Below are positions 11,246-22,205 of a DNA stretch of 64,000 nucleotides, piece by piece. This stretch comes from Lepus europaeus (Eukaryota > Chordata > Mammalia > Lagomorpha > Leporidae), in contig NC_084845.1 in assembly GCF_033115175.1 (NCBI RefSeq), positions 1,862,501 to 1,926,500 on the forward strand, read 5' to 3'. Position numbers and translations under genes: made by a program. Numbering within the stretch: the first letter of the stretch is position 1; every line of letters begins with the position of its first letter. The notes under the pieces were generated by a model. It saw only the letters and a list, made by a program, of their open reading frames with translations, did no database searches and was not told where the DNA came from.

Positions 11246-12209
11246 TTAATTAAAACATCTAGGAAAAAGTTGCAGGTGCAGTTAAATAAAAAAGAGTTAC
11301 TTAGAAAACAGCACAGAAAAGTATAGTAAGTAAGAGAAATGGAGGAAAAATTAAGAGGGGCCAGCATACTGTAATAGGCTTAGAAGAAGAGAATAAAAGT
11401 GAAATGACATAAAAACTATGCTAAAAGATATTTTGGCCAAGGATTCTCCAGAATACAAGAAAGATTTTAATTGGTCACAATCCTGAGCATGATAAACATC
11501 TATACATAACATCTATTCTAAAAGCTACGGAGAAAAACCAAGGTTAGAAAGGAACATTATACTCACAGCAGACTTAATTGACAGTGTTAGAAGACAATGA
11601 ATAATATTTAAATAAGATAAGGATAACCTTTGAATTCTATATGTGACTAAACTGTCATTCAAATACAAACAGATAGACTACCATACTGAAAGACTTACTT
11701 AAGGGTTAATATTAACAAGGAAAAAAATGAACCTGGAGGGAAGGAGTGAGATTTTAGAAGAATGAATAAATTTTCAATATCAGTGAATATAATTAAGAAT
11801 TGACTGTTTTAATGGATTTTTGGGTTAAAATAGGCACAATAAAAATTCTAAATGACAATAAGGAAAGTGGGAGTAGGAAACTCAGTGAATTGCTAAGCTG
11901 TGCCAGGATCTTTGCGCTACTATTTTATATTCTGTTTAAAGAAAAATACTTGTTTATTAATTAAGAAAGATAGACAACAAAGTACTGAAATACAATTGGA
12001 AACTTTGAAATAAGCAGAGAGAATAAAAGGAACTAGAGAAAACTTGATCAACTCAGTAGAAAGCAGGAAAGGAGAAAATGAAAAAAAGACACATTAAACA
12101 AAGAAATGGGCTAGTATCAGTAATTTAAAATATAAACAGCTCAACTCCTCTGTGCTACTTAATAGGAAATCTAGACTGGTTTGCATCTAAAAACATGTCC
12201 TTGAAGTAT

Positions 12210-12332
12210 ATGTGAGGTCTTAAAAAAAGTTTATGGAAAATACTTATGAAAAAACTATCATGAATTTAAAATTTTTGCACCAAAGTAAACTTAATTCCAT
12301 TTTCCATGAACTTTTTGAAGTATCCTCATAAA
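12210..12332 (+). repeat. Palindromic MITE-like element, nearly complete
   Basis: Left arm 'cttaaaaaaagtttatggaa', centre 'tgaaaaaactatcatgaatt', right arm 'ccatgaactttttgaagtat'. The two ends are inverted repeats of one another, about 120 bp overall. Confidence 0.6.
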
Positions 12333-13544
12333 AAGCAAAAACTAAATGAATTATAAGTAGTGGATAAAACTGTAAGAGTATTGGGATATTTTATTATGAC
12401 TATTTAGAATAGATAGATCAGGCAGACAAAAAAATTGGTAAGAAAACTAAAACTAAAAACACAATTAATGAATAGAAATCAATGCTAATAATTAGGGAAA
12501 ACGCATTCATTTCTAACACACTGAACTATTTCCTACTGTCACAAAGGAAGTTTTAACTAATACAGTTAACTTAGACATCTATACTCAAAAATGGTTTTTA
12601 AAAGAAATCAGATCCCCAAATACTTTCTAATATCACTAATGGAAACAAAACATAGAAACGAATAACAGTGAAGTATAAGGAATGTGGTTCAAGTGGCACT
12701 AGGAAAGAACTTTAAAGTCTTAAATACATGTGTTAAAAATTAAGGAAGATTAAAAATTAATGAGTTAAATGTGCAACTCAAGAAACTAGGGTAAGAAACT
12801 GAAATAAGTAGGAAGGAAATAAAAGTTAATTAGAATAGAAGAAGTATGGGCAACAAAAAAAGTCACTTTGTAAAAAAAATTGTCAAAAGCTTTAGCAAAA
12901 CTGATGACAAAAGCAAGAATAGATTAGTAGTAAAATATGGAACACAATTCTCAATGGAGAAAAAATAATAAATGGTTGCGGAATATAAGCAGTGAGATTT
13001 TATAAAGCTAGTATAACCTTGATGTTGAAAGTAGATAAGGTATGAACTTAGATGTAAAAAACAAAAGTAAACTATAACCCAGAAGTATGTAGCTGCATAT
13101 GTATGAATCAGAGCCTCATAATCAGGACCAAGTATGGGGCTTAGCCATGTAAACGTGTTTTAGCATCAGAAAATCTGTCTAAATTCATCACATTGTCAGA
13201 TGACATGAAATAATAAAAATAATTTTCCCAAGAGATGTGAAAAAACATTGTATGTAATTAAGCTTATTCATGATAATTTTTTTTTTTCCAAAACTGGGAC
13301 TTAAGGGAATTTCCTTAGTCCCGTTAAAAATACTAATACTACAAAAAAAGCCTGCAGTGAACATTTTTACTTGATGGTAAAGATAATATCCCCTTTCAAA
13401 TCTACAACAAAACTTGTTCTATATCACCACAGAGGTCCTAGCCGTGCCTTATCATAATGAAGTGAGGTATGATTCTCAATGAAAATTTTTTTAAACAGTC
13501 GTTAATGAAGATCTTAACATTCTAAGAATCTAGGAAACGTTGTA

Positions 13545-14030
13545 GACTTTTAAAACAAACAGGAGAGGTCAGAAAGTGCATTGGATCCCCTTCCCCCCTA
13601 CAAAAAATGTGAAAAGCAATAGCAGATATTTTCAAAACCCAGGTTAAGTCATGAGAAAATACCAGAATAATCAGAATTGAGGAAAGTTCTATAAAATACT
13701 TAACGAGTATGTCTCAAACTGCCAATGTCATGAAAAACAAGGATTACTGAGAAGCTGTTACAGCCTGGGAGAGTATAGGGAGAGATAATCGCTAGAAGTA
13801 ATGTGGTGTTCTGGATGTGTTCCTGAACACAAGGAAGACATTAATGGTAAAATGAGTGAAATCCAAATAAAGTGTGTAATTTAATTAATAGTGGGGTTTT
13901 TTTTTTTTTTGCTAATACTAATTTCTTTTTGACAGTGGACCAAGGTTATGTTAATATCAAGGGAAATTGTGTAATATCTTTATAAATTTTCTGTGAATCT
14001 GAAAATATTAAAAATAACCAACTATACAAT
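13545..14030 (+). repeat. Unassigned ancient interspersed repeat
   Basis: The run 'ctgagaagctgttacagcc', 'tgttctggatgtgttcctgaac' and 'gtggaccaaggttatgttaa' follows a recurrent mammalian repeat consensus that I recognise but cannot name. It interrupts the L1/HAL1 relic. Confidence 0.35.
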
Positions 14031-14640
14031 TAATGGGGGGAAAATTTTTAAAGTCAAATAGGACCTTTATAGGGAAAAAAAGCACAACTGGTAGCCATAA
14101 GAGACAATAAATAATAGTGACACAGATCATGGTCAAAGACTGGAGGCCTTGATGCCATAACATTTTCAGTTTTCTCTAGATTATTCTTTAGATTTAATAA
14201 AATGTTAATTGAAATTTTGGTAGGATATTCGATCAAACTCCACAGGCTAATTCTACAAGTCATTTAAAGCTAGAGGGCTAAGAATGTTAGAGTTTTGTAC
14301 AAAGGCAGTTGGTCTTCCAAATATCTGGATATTATAAAGCTATAACAATTAATTTGCTGTGTTAATGCACAGAGATACATAAATGGGCCAGTAGAACAAA
14401 ATAAAGAGTTCAAGAACAGGTCCACTCTATTCAGAAACATATAATGTCAGGGGAAATACTAGATCCCTGCCACAGGTTGTGCACACAAAAAAAAGAATGA
14501 AAATTTAAGGTTATTGTAATGTCTTTATGACTTCAGTGTGGGGAAGGATTTCATAAAGCATGAAAATCAGAAATCTGAGAAAGACTGACAAACTTTGCAT
14601 CACCAATATTTAACATTCCTCTAAGACGAAATAATGATGG

Positions 14641-15660
14641 CTCTTCTAACTTTGTGTATGGTAGATATTTCAGAGCAAGTTTTGTGACTAAGGTTGGGGC
14701 AAGAGGTTACTCAAGTTGAAAATGTCTTACTCGCCTTTGCAGATCGCCTCGATGCTGTGCAGAGAATATCAGAAGGGGGAGTTTGGAGTAGAAGAAGGTT
14801 ATCTCGGGAAAATATTGGTGGTTAGGATTACTGTGGACAGGGAAAACATGGTGCAGTTTTGAGATGCATCTGTTGGATGTAGTCAGAAGGACTTGCTGGT
14901 GAATTGCATGTGAAGAGAAAAAGAGCAAGAACAACTGGGATTTTTGGCTATAGCAACTGGTGCTGTTTACAGAATGGGAAAGGGAGGAATTACTATTTGT
15001 TTTAAATGTTATGAGTGGCCTGTTACACATCCAAGTAGAGCAGTCAGCTTTTAAGTAGACAACTGAATATGTGAGACCGGGCTTCTGTGGGGAGTTTTGT
15101 GGCAGAGGATTGAAATTTGGGAACCACTGGCATGTATGTTGCATTTAAGCCATGTAACTAGGTAAGGAGGTGAGGCCACCACCCGGGAAGTGGATATTAA
15201 TAGAGAAGATTAATGAGTGAGTTCTGAGGCCAGACCCTCCAGCATTTACAGGTTTAGTGAAGAAAAAGACAGCCGTGACAGGGAAGAGGCCGCTGATGTA
15301 GGGGGAATACCAGGACTCTGTAGTGGCACCAAAAATACAAGAAAATATTATGGATTTTGTTTGTTATTGCTGTCTGCTTTAATGAGGATGTTAAATGTTA
15401 CTATGAGATTAAAAACAAATTTCCTAGCTTCATAGGAATTGCTAAATTTGTCAAGCAATTTCAAGGGAAGGGACATAAGCCTGCCTATATGGCATCTAAT
15501 AGGCAGAAGATGTGAGTAAGGACTTTGAATTGGTGCGAGTGGACCCCTGGAGGAGGAGGGTTCGCTGCTGAGAAAAGGCGCTCAGGGGAGCAGCCTAGGA
15601 ACATGTGCTATCTGATGGAAATGAATGATCCAGGATCCAGAAGTCGGTATTATAGAGAAC
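14641..15660. other. Intergenic, possible L2-type text, no gene
   Basis: The open frame at 14707-15144 on the minus strand (145 codons) shows no domain, low-complexity bias or splice context that would support a gene. The text around 15280-15550 faintly resembles L2-derived sequence. Confidence 0.4.
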
Positions 15661-15832
15661 TTTGGAGAAAATGGGGATAGGGTCTCTAAAACAGGTTAAA
15701 ATCACTGCAGACATTAGGATCCCCTGGGGAGCTCCAAAATAAATATCTCTGTTGGATCCTGGGCCTCTACATTGTTTCACGGCTCCCAGCTGAGCCTGAT
15801 GAATAGCCAGATTTGAAAATCCTTGACCTCTA
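15660..15832 (+). repeat. MER5A-like hAT-Charlie relic
   Basis: The phrases 'gacattaggatcccctgggga', 'tgggcctctacattg' and 'cctgatgaatagccagattt' follow MER5A order (a non-autonomous hAT-Charlie DNA transposon). About 170 bp, old. Confidence 0.55.
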
Positions 15833-16019
15833 AGTAGTACCACATTGACTTTTAGTGGTGCCGCTGGGGAGCTTGGTTTGAAGGCACATTTTCACAGCAA
15901 GTACAGGGTTTTCATTCATATTTTGTTTCTGTGCCATCGCTGGATGAGAAGAGATGTTGCAACTTCTCAATGCAGCAATTAACCACTGGTAACTCCTTAA
16001 GTATAAATGCAAAATTTCA

Positions 16020-16500
16020 TATTGGTTTTTATATTCTGTGTGTTCTTAGATAAATTCCTTTTTTGTAATTAATGATATCTGAAGAATTTTTCCTTTAACA
16101 TTAAAAACATAAAGCTTTTTTTATTGGCCACATAAAATTCTGCAACATACCAGAAAATAATTTATTTTCTGCATAGTGTATTTTTGATGATAAAAATTAT
16201 GTTCTGGGAATATCCCTGTGATAATCTCTTGCACATTTCTATTTCCTTTGTTTCAATTCCTTGAAAGTGGAATAGTTGGATCAAAAAGGGTACACTTGTG
16301 AACTTTTAATTCATTGATTTTACTACCAAAGAAGAAATACATATTTCTGCCAAGGGAATTCACAGTATGGATTGGAGAAGGGAAAATAATCTTCTACTCT
16401 CGTTCCTAACCCCTTTCCACTAGAGGTAACCAGTTAACTAATTTTTGCTTACTTCTGGAAATTTTATCTGCATTTGTGTTTATTCTTAACAAACAAATAA
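16020..16500. repeat. Ancient L1M 3'-end-like relic
   Basis: 'ggaatagttggatcaaaaagggta' split by mutations and 'ctagaggtaaccagttaact' resemble the 3' ends of old L1M elements. Diffuse boundaries. Confidence 0.3.
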
Positions 16501-16516
16501 ATGAGAAAACACTTAC

Positions 16517-17030
16517 CAGTTCATTTCTACAAACTTCAGCACTAAATCTACTGAGACATCATCCTTAATAGTTCCATACAGCTCTACCTCATGATTTTCC
16601 CAGGTTACATAGGATTTCCTTATGTCAGAGCCAGGATCATTTATTGACATGTTATTCATCTCCCAATTTCTTGCATTTTTACTGAGTGACACGGCAGTGC
16701 AATCATCCACTGGAAGGTCTTTGTGGAAGGCACGCTGGTGGACAACAGCGCGGGAAGGTGCTGAACTCCCCACTCCCGTGAACCACATGTACCTGGTATT
16801 TGGGATTTGCATTTCTTTAAGCAAGTAAAGATCGTGATTTTTCCTTTGTAAGTCTGCCGGTCATTTGGGTTTTCTTGCGAGTTGCCAGTTTCCTGCCCTT
16901 TGCCCATTTTTTTCTGGCTTGATTTGGTCTTTATCTTGTTGGCTTCCAAGAACTCTTCATCTGGTAAGGAAATTAGTCCGGTGTCTCTCATGTGTCCCAA
17001 GCAGTAAAGACATCTCCGCTTGTCGTTCAT
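16517..17030 (-). other. Candidate antisense exon or pseudogene, divergent from the PEG3 promoter
   Basis: On the minus strand an open stretch of 124 codons (start at 17030) overlaps a second one of 103 codons (16824 to 16513) in another frame. The second ends at a perfect splice donor: exon base 16517, then GTAAGT. The predicted peptides contain 'RRCLYCLGHMRDTGL', 'SLPDEEFLEANKIKT' and 'SYVTWENHEVELYGTIKDD', which look protein-like but which I cannot assign to a family. The position, about 0.4 kb from the CpG island and pointing away from PEG3, is where USP29/MIMT1 5' exons start in other mammals. It may be a 5' non-coding exon of such a transcript, a frameshifted retrocopy, or chance. Confidence 0.35.
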
Positions 17031-17249
17031 CTTTAGACCTCAGTGTAAATGTTTTTGCTTGTCGGGTTTTCTCTTTTTTTTTTCATTTAGAGAAATGTAT
17101 ACTTTTGTCTCTTTTCTTTTTCTTCACCGGTTTTGCGTTTGGACATCGTTAGTGGGCTTTGCTCCGTCTTACCCCCATGTCTTTGTTTGGGGGCTACTCC
17201 CCACCAAGCCCACCCCCCTTTTCCAGACCCTGCTTCGGGGCCCCTGGCG

Positions 17250-17420
17250 TCCACTTGGTTGACGTCAATCCCGTGCCTTCGCGCCAAGCCATCGCCACGG
17301 CAACGGTAGTGTGATTGGCATGGCATGGGGGCGTGGCTGCGGGGCCTGCGGAGGGCGGCATGGTCACTGATTGGCCCGTGTGGAAGCCCCGCCTCTGCAG
17401 AGGATTCCTGACAAGGAGGC
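17250..17420. promoter_or_regulatory. PEG3: Bidirectional PEG3 core promoter with CRE, X-box, CCAAT and GC boxes
   Basis: A consensus cAMP-response element TGACGTCA is at 17260-17267. An RFX X-box-like palindrome (atcgccacggcaac) is at 17291-17304. Inverted CCAAT boxes (ATTGG) are near 17313 and 17370, and GC boxes (ggggcgtggc, ccccgcct) near 17328 and 17387. There is no TATA box, as expected for a CpG-island promoter. In mouse the PEG3 and USP29 starts are known to lie close together in opposite directions here. Confidence 0.65.
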
Positions 17421-17596
17421 GGTGGGCTGCGCCCGGTGCAGACGCCTGGGAGCGGCAGGAGGACTGAGGGTCGGGAGGAGCTGGCGATGTGCACCCTTGG
17501 CCGGTGGCGCCGCTGAGCGCCAGTGCCGGGCGGGCGCGCTAGACAGCTGCGCGTGGAGCCGGGGCGTGCGGTGCGCGTGGTACGTGGTGCGGTGAG
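17410..17596 (+). other. PEG3: PEG3 non-coding exon 1
   Basis: Inferred from position in the CpG island and from a consensus donor: exon ends ...ggtgag at 17596, followed by GTGAGT at 17597-17602. The transcription start is not visible; 17410 is only an estimate downstream of the proximal CCAAT box. Confidence 0.55.
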
Positions 17597-18774
17597 GTGA
17601 GTCACCCGCCCGGCGCCAGTTCACACCTCCGGCCGCCGTGCGTGGGTGTCATCCGGGGGCGCCCCGCGGCACGACGGAGCTGAGGGTGCTGCCGGGGGGC
17701 GTTGGCACCATCGTGCCCCTGTTGCCGAGGGGCCAGTCCGTGGGTGTGGCCGTGCGGCAAGGCGCGTGGCGCCTTCTTGGGGGTCCCGGGCAGGGGTCGG
17801 CTGCAGGTTGCCGCAGCGGCGCCATCTTGCGTGGCGGGATCTCGTGGGGGGGGGCTTTCCACACCATCTTGCATGGCCAGGTTTGGGGCGGCGGGGGGGC
17901 CGAGCAGGGACCTCCGCAGGGGCGGGCTTGGGGCATGGGACCCCATCTCGGGCGAGTGCCATGGGTGGACACCAGGTCGCCATCGCTGACGTCCACGGGT
18001 GGGGTCGAACTCGGGGCTGTCGCAGCTCCGGGGCTGCGCCGGTCGCCCGCGCCCCGCAGGGTCTCCGACTGGCTTCGGCGGGCCCGCGCCTGCATGCTCC
18101 GAGCCCGTTTCGGGGGCGGCGCCTGTTTTGCTGCAGTGACGGTGGGAGGGGTCTGCGGCTGCTGCCTGGGGGCGGCGTCTTCTGGGCCCTGCCCGCCGGG
18201 CGCCATCTTTGGCGGTGGCGAGGGAAGCTGCCCGGCGGGCATCGTCCTTATTGGCTGATGGCGGGCCGGGTGGGGCCGAGCGCCCGGCCGCTGCTCCCTC
18301 CGTCCGTGACCGTGACCGTGACCGCAACAGCGTCCCGGTGCGCCTCCGCTCCTGCCCCGGGATTTGCCGCGCAGGTGCGGCCTTGGCGGTGGCCGCCAAC
18401 TTGGGGTTCCGCGCTCCTCACTGCGTGAGGGGCCGCCGTCGAGGCTCCCTGATGTGTGTCCACGGCGCTGTCCGGGGCCGGGTGGAAGGCCCAGAGCCTC
18501 GGGCATGTGGTGAAGCCAGGCGGCAGCGCCTGAAGCTTGCCGCAGCCAGCGCTGCTGCGTGGCGCGCGGTCCCGCGCGGGTCGACCGCATTCCGCTGTTC
18601 TCGGCTGGGCTCACCCCTTACACCAGACCGGGAGCGGCCTGGTTCTTTCTGCTGCGCCGGCCGAGGGGCGGGAAAGCAGCCCGGGGCTGCTCCGCGGGCG
18701 ACCTGGCGCGCCTGGAGGGTCCTTTGGGACTTCGCGAGGCTGGAGCTGCGTCCCGCACACGCCGTCTTTGCTGG

Positions 18775-18790
18775 CCACGGGGGGGCGCCG
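18775..18790 (+). promoter_or_regulatory. CTCF-like motif
   Basis: ccacgggggggcgccg resembles the CTCF core CCACNAGGGGGCGC and lies 6 bases after a YY1-like core (gccgtctttg), inside the PEG3 CpG island. Sequence match only. Confidence 0.4.
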
Positions 18791-18902
18791 GTGCTTACCG
18801 AGCCTGAATGACTGTGCGGGGCCTGGTTTCAGGGGTGGGCCCACGAGAGGGTGAGGGGTGTCTTGTCCGGAGCTCCACCCTCCTCAGCACGGTCTTGGCT
18901 TG

Positions 18903-18917
18903 CCACAAGGGGGCGGC
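18903..18917 (+). promoter_or_regulatory. CTCF-like motif
   Basis: ccacaagggggcggc differs from the CTCF core CCACCAGGGGGCGC by two positions. It follows a degenerate YY1 core (cacggtcttg) with nearly the same spacing as the previous site, so both sit in homologous repeat units. A SINE has inserted 20 bases downstream. Confidence 0.45.
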
Positions 18918-18937
18918 GCCTTTGCTTCATCTCTTTT

Positions 18938-19237
18938 TTTTTGACAGGCAGAGTGGATAGTGAGAGAGAGAGAGACAGAGAGAAAGGTCTTCCTTTTTGT
19001 CGTTGGTTCACCCTCCAATGGCCGCTGCGGATGGCGCATTGTGCTGATCCAAAGCCAGGAGCCAGGTGCTTCTCCTGGTCTCCCATGGGGTGCAGGGCCC
19101 AAGCACTTGGGCCATCCTCCACTGCCTTCCCGGGCCACAGCAGAGAGCTGGCCTGGAAGAGGGGCGACCGGGACTAGAACCCGGTGTGCCAGCGCCAAAA
19201 GGCAGAGGATTAGCCTGTTAAGCCATGGCGCCGGCCA
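18938..19237 (-). repeat. CSINE inserted in the YY1 array
   Basis: Young minus-strand copy with 'gacaggcagagtgg' at its tail side and 'gttaagccatggcgccggcc' at its head. A perfect 13-bp target-site duplication, cttcatctctttt, flanks it at 18925-18937 and 19238-19250. Confidence 0.97.
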
Positions 19238-19261
19238 CTTCATCTCTTTTAAAAGTGTTTT

Positions 19262-19540
19262 TTTGTTTTTTTTTTTTTTTAAAGATTCATATATTTTGAA
19301 AGAGTTAAAGAGAGTGAGGGAGGAGGGAGGAAGAGATAGTTCGGTCTTCTGTCTGCTGGTTCATTCCTCAAGTGGCCACAACGGTCAGTGGTGGGCCAGA
19401 CAAAGCCAAGAGGCAGGAGCTTCTTCATGGTCTCCCACATGGTGACAGGGACCCAAACACTTGGGCCATTTTCTGCTGCTTTTCCCAGGCTACTTGGAGC
19501 TGGATTGGAAGTGGTAGGCTGGCATTGCAGGTGCAGCTTT
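19262..19540 (-). repeat. CSINE, diverged copy
   Basis: Minus strand after a T run: 'agattcatatattttgaaag', 'tggttcattcctcaagtggc', 'gcatggtaggctggcattgc'-like head. Older than the neighbour; also within the YY1 array. Confidence 0.85.
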
Positions 19541-20579
19541 ACCATAAAGTACCATCTTGATTGACAGCCGGGCTGGGTCTGGGCAGTGGGATGGTAGGGA
19601 GGGGTGGTGGTGAGGGAGGACAGGACCAAAGGAGGGGCCACAGAGCTCCACCCACTCTGGTGCCATCTTTGTTGCCTATCTGGATGTGCCATCGTGAATG
19701 ACAAGGGGATGAGGGGGCGGTGCCTTGTCCTGAGTGAGTGATGGGCACCGCAGTGCTCTGCCCACTCAATTGAGATGTGTGACAGAAGGAGGACACCTGA
19801 GGCTTACTGTGATGATGCCATCTTGAATGACGGCTGGGCTGGCTGCATGGAGGTGGGGGGGTCCCCCAGGACAGAGCTGTCTTGTCATGAGTGATACAGA
19901 GGGCCGTGGTGCCCTGCTCACCCAGGTGTTACATGTGCTGGCTGCCTAGGCACCACCTTGAGTAGGGTGAGAACAGAGCTGACCTGGCAACTGACTGGGT
20001 CCGCAGAGCTCCACCCTGGCACCTGAGGTTTACTGAGTAGGCACCATCTTCAGTGCCAGCAGAGCTGTGTTGGCAGCTGCTGGAGGAGGGGCTGCCGTGA
20101 CCCAACTGACTTCTTTAGATCTGCTGCCGACTCTAGTTGTATGTGTGCTGGCCGCCCAAACGTACCTCAGATACATGCTGCGCAGGCACCGTCTTGAACA
20201 ACAGCAGAGCTTTGGGGTGGGCTGAGGGGTTTTCCAGGTGGGTGGATTCCCACATTGCCTGTTCCTTAGACCTGTGTCATCTTTGCAAGTTGCAGAGTTG
20301 AACATATGCAGGTAACATCTTGACTGCTCAGGCTGAGGGGTGGGCCCATAGAGCCCCGCCCGGCCACCTTGTCCTGGTACAGCTGACAGCCTGTTGAGTG
20401 GCAGGGGATGTAAGAACGATAGCACAGGGTGAGGAATAGCTCAACTGTGCAGCTGTGGGATCGTGCAAGGTTCAGGGGTATCAGGAGAGTTGAGGAAGGG
20501 AGGGAGACAGGTTGAACAGCGCAGCTGAGAAGTCAGAGAAGTCCCAAGGGCAGGGTTTTTCAGTGAAAAACGTGGGTTT

Positions 20580-20884
20580 GGGGACCAGTGTTGTGACGCA
20601 GCATGTTAAGAGGATACCAGCACTGCATATCGGAGTTCTGGTTCCCTCCTGGCTGTTGGAATTCCAGTCAGCACCCTGCTCATGCCCCTGGGAAAGCAGA
20701 AGGTGGCCCACGTGGGAGACCTGGATGGATCCTGGCTTCAGCCTGGGCCAGTCTTGAATGTTGCAGCCATTTGGAAGAATGAACTAGTGGATAGGTCTCT
20801 CTGCCTCTCCCTCTCTCTCTAGAGTCACTCTGCCTTTGAAATAAGTAAGTAAGTAAATAAATAAATACATCTTTTTAAAAAAGG
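20580..20884 (+). repeat. CSINE
   Basis: Head 'ggggaccagtgttgtgacgc', tail (aagt)n(aaat)n from 20841. 'gggtttgg' and 'ggatttggggtttgg' flank it, a possible target-site duplication. Intron 1 of PEG3. Confidence 0.9.
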
Positions 20885-22205
20885 ATTTGGGGTTTGGTTA
20901 ATTTGGAAGTTCTGAGGGAAGAAGTAATTTTACTCAAAACCTTATTACAGCTTATCGATAGCTTTAGAGTGATCCTGAGTGGTGCTCACGGAAATTTGGT
21001 AGGAGGCTGTGGGCAACAGAGGTGTTTCTGTCTCCAGCCAGCCAGCCAGCCAGCTGCCCCACTGCAGGGGCTGGGTAAGGTGGCTGTCAGTCCAGGATAG
21101 GGGGTGGGTAGAACAAGCCACCAGGACATGGAGGAGGTGGAGGCCCAGCACAGGCAGAGCCTCTAGCGGGCTGCAGAGTTTCTGAAGTGAAGTGCACTTG
21201 AATGGGAGTGTCTCCTGGACCTAGATCCAAGAGAGTTTTAAGTTCCTGCTTTTTTATTTTGTTTTGTTGTTTTTTGACATAGAGAAAGTGATGTATGGGA
21301 ATCCCGCTTCCCATCTAGTTCTAGTTAAAGTTTATGTTTGCCAATGACTACAGCTTTTTAAACCAGTAAAGATCTACATGTCTAATAGTTTTTGATAAGT
21401 AAACTAGTAAACCTTACCAAAAGTACCCTCACCTGACTTGTAGAACATAAAGCAGGACTGTAATCATAAAGCTGCTTCCCCCAGGGGCCAACTGATGGGC
21501 TTCATTGTGTCAGATACTATGGGTGTTGAGCAATGTACTTTTAGTCCACTGGGAGCATGTTGACATGTCTTCAAATATTATCCACTATTAAGTAATAATG
21601 CCATTACCTTATAGTATTGGTGATGATGGCACTGAGTTCCCACTAAAGGCCAGTTCCTTGCTGTTACCTAAATTCACAGCAAAGTTAAATTCCTGGCCCT
21701 GCTCCACTGGCTATCAGATGACAGAACTGAAGTTTCAACATATCTTTTTAAAACATAGCTATATTACCACTACACCTGATCTCTGTGGAAAGTGTTAATA
21801 GATTCTCTTTTTAAAAGGCACTAGGTAGGTCTTTAATAGTTTGTTGTGAAGATTGGGAGAGGCAGTAAATGGTACTAAGCACCATACATAGCACATACTT
21901 AGCACTAAGTAATAGTACCTCCTTAGCTGTTGTCTTCCTCCATTTTCTACCTATAGGCTGTATCCTTGCCTTTCGAGGGGTGGCCAGTGACATAAAGCTA
22001 ATAAGCAGCAAGTTGGGTTCTTAAAATAATTCCATGATCCGGTGTCTCAGAGAAGTGTCTAAGACACACCGGTGGTTGATTAAATGCCTTTGACATAACG
22101 TGTTAGAAAGCTGTGATTAGAGCGGAGCTGTTGTAGGGACATTTCCAGTCCTTGGAATTCAGTAGCTATAAAATAAATTTGTTTCATTTTCTTTTCCTTT
22201 CACAG
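20885..22205. other. PEG3 intron 1, no gene seen
   Basis: No recognisable exon or repeat except a (ccag)n stretch at 21037-21055. The sequence just before 22206 is a strong polypyrimidine tract ('ttcttttcctttcacag'). Confidence 0.5.

Larger units (their letters stand above)
11250..14640 (+). mobile_element. Very old L1/HAL1-type LINE relic
   Basis: Degenerate plus-strand L1 ORF2 text in correct order. It covers the linker before the reverse transcriptase (12.66-12.95 kb, 'ctttagcaaaactgatgac'), the polymerase region (12.95-13.45 kb, 'gggacttaagggaatttcct', 'gaggtcctagccgtgcctta') and the C-terminal region (14.28-14.6 kb, 'aagctataacaattaatt', 'ggaaaggatttcataaagc'). All frames are broken. 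Other repeats interrupt it at 12.2 kb and 13.55-14.03 kb. Confidence 0.6.
17200..18870. promoter_or_regulatory. PEG3: PEG3 CpG island / differentially methylated region
   Basis: GC content and CpG density rise abruptly at about 17220 and fall after about 18870. The island spans the PEG3 promoter, exon 1 and the first part of intron 1. In human, mouse and cattle this island is the maternally methylated Peg3-DMR that controls imprinting of PEG3, ZIM2 and USP29. Methylation itself cannot be read from sequence. Confidence 0.85.
17700..20330 (+). promoter_or_regulatory. YY1-site repeat array in PEG3 intron 1
   Basis: GCCATCTT-type cores, all in one orientation, recur at 17706, 17820, 17871, 18201, 18760 (gccgtcttt), 19551, 19661, 19688 (gccatcgtg), 19817, 20041, 20187 (caccgtcttg), 20277 and 20313. 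In the distal half the cores sit in a longer degenerate unit of roughly 200-250 bp that also carries 'gctgggctg' and 'gagctccaccc'. YY1 recognises (G/A)CCAT and is known to bind such an array methylation-sensitively in the Peg3-DMR of mouse, human and cow. Two SINEs interrupt the array. CpG-rich proximal cores are better preserved than distal ones. Confidence 0.8.

Noticed and set aside
14707..15144. 145-codon minus-strand open frame
   Set aside because: No recognisable domain, no splice signals in agreement and composition like surrounding intergenic DNA.
17602..18614. Long open frames of 200-321 codons on both strands across the CpG island
   Set aside because: They are open only because CpG-rich DNA has few stop codons. 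They overlap on both strands, have biased Pro/Arg/Gly/Ala composition and no conserved domain, and lie over the promoter and YY1 array.
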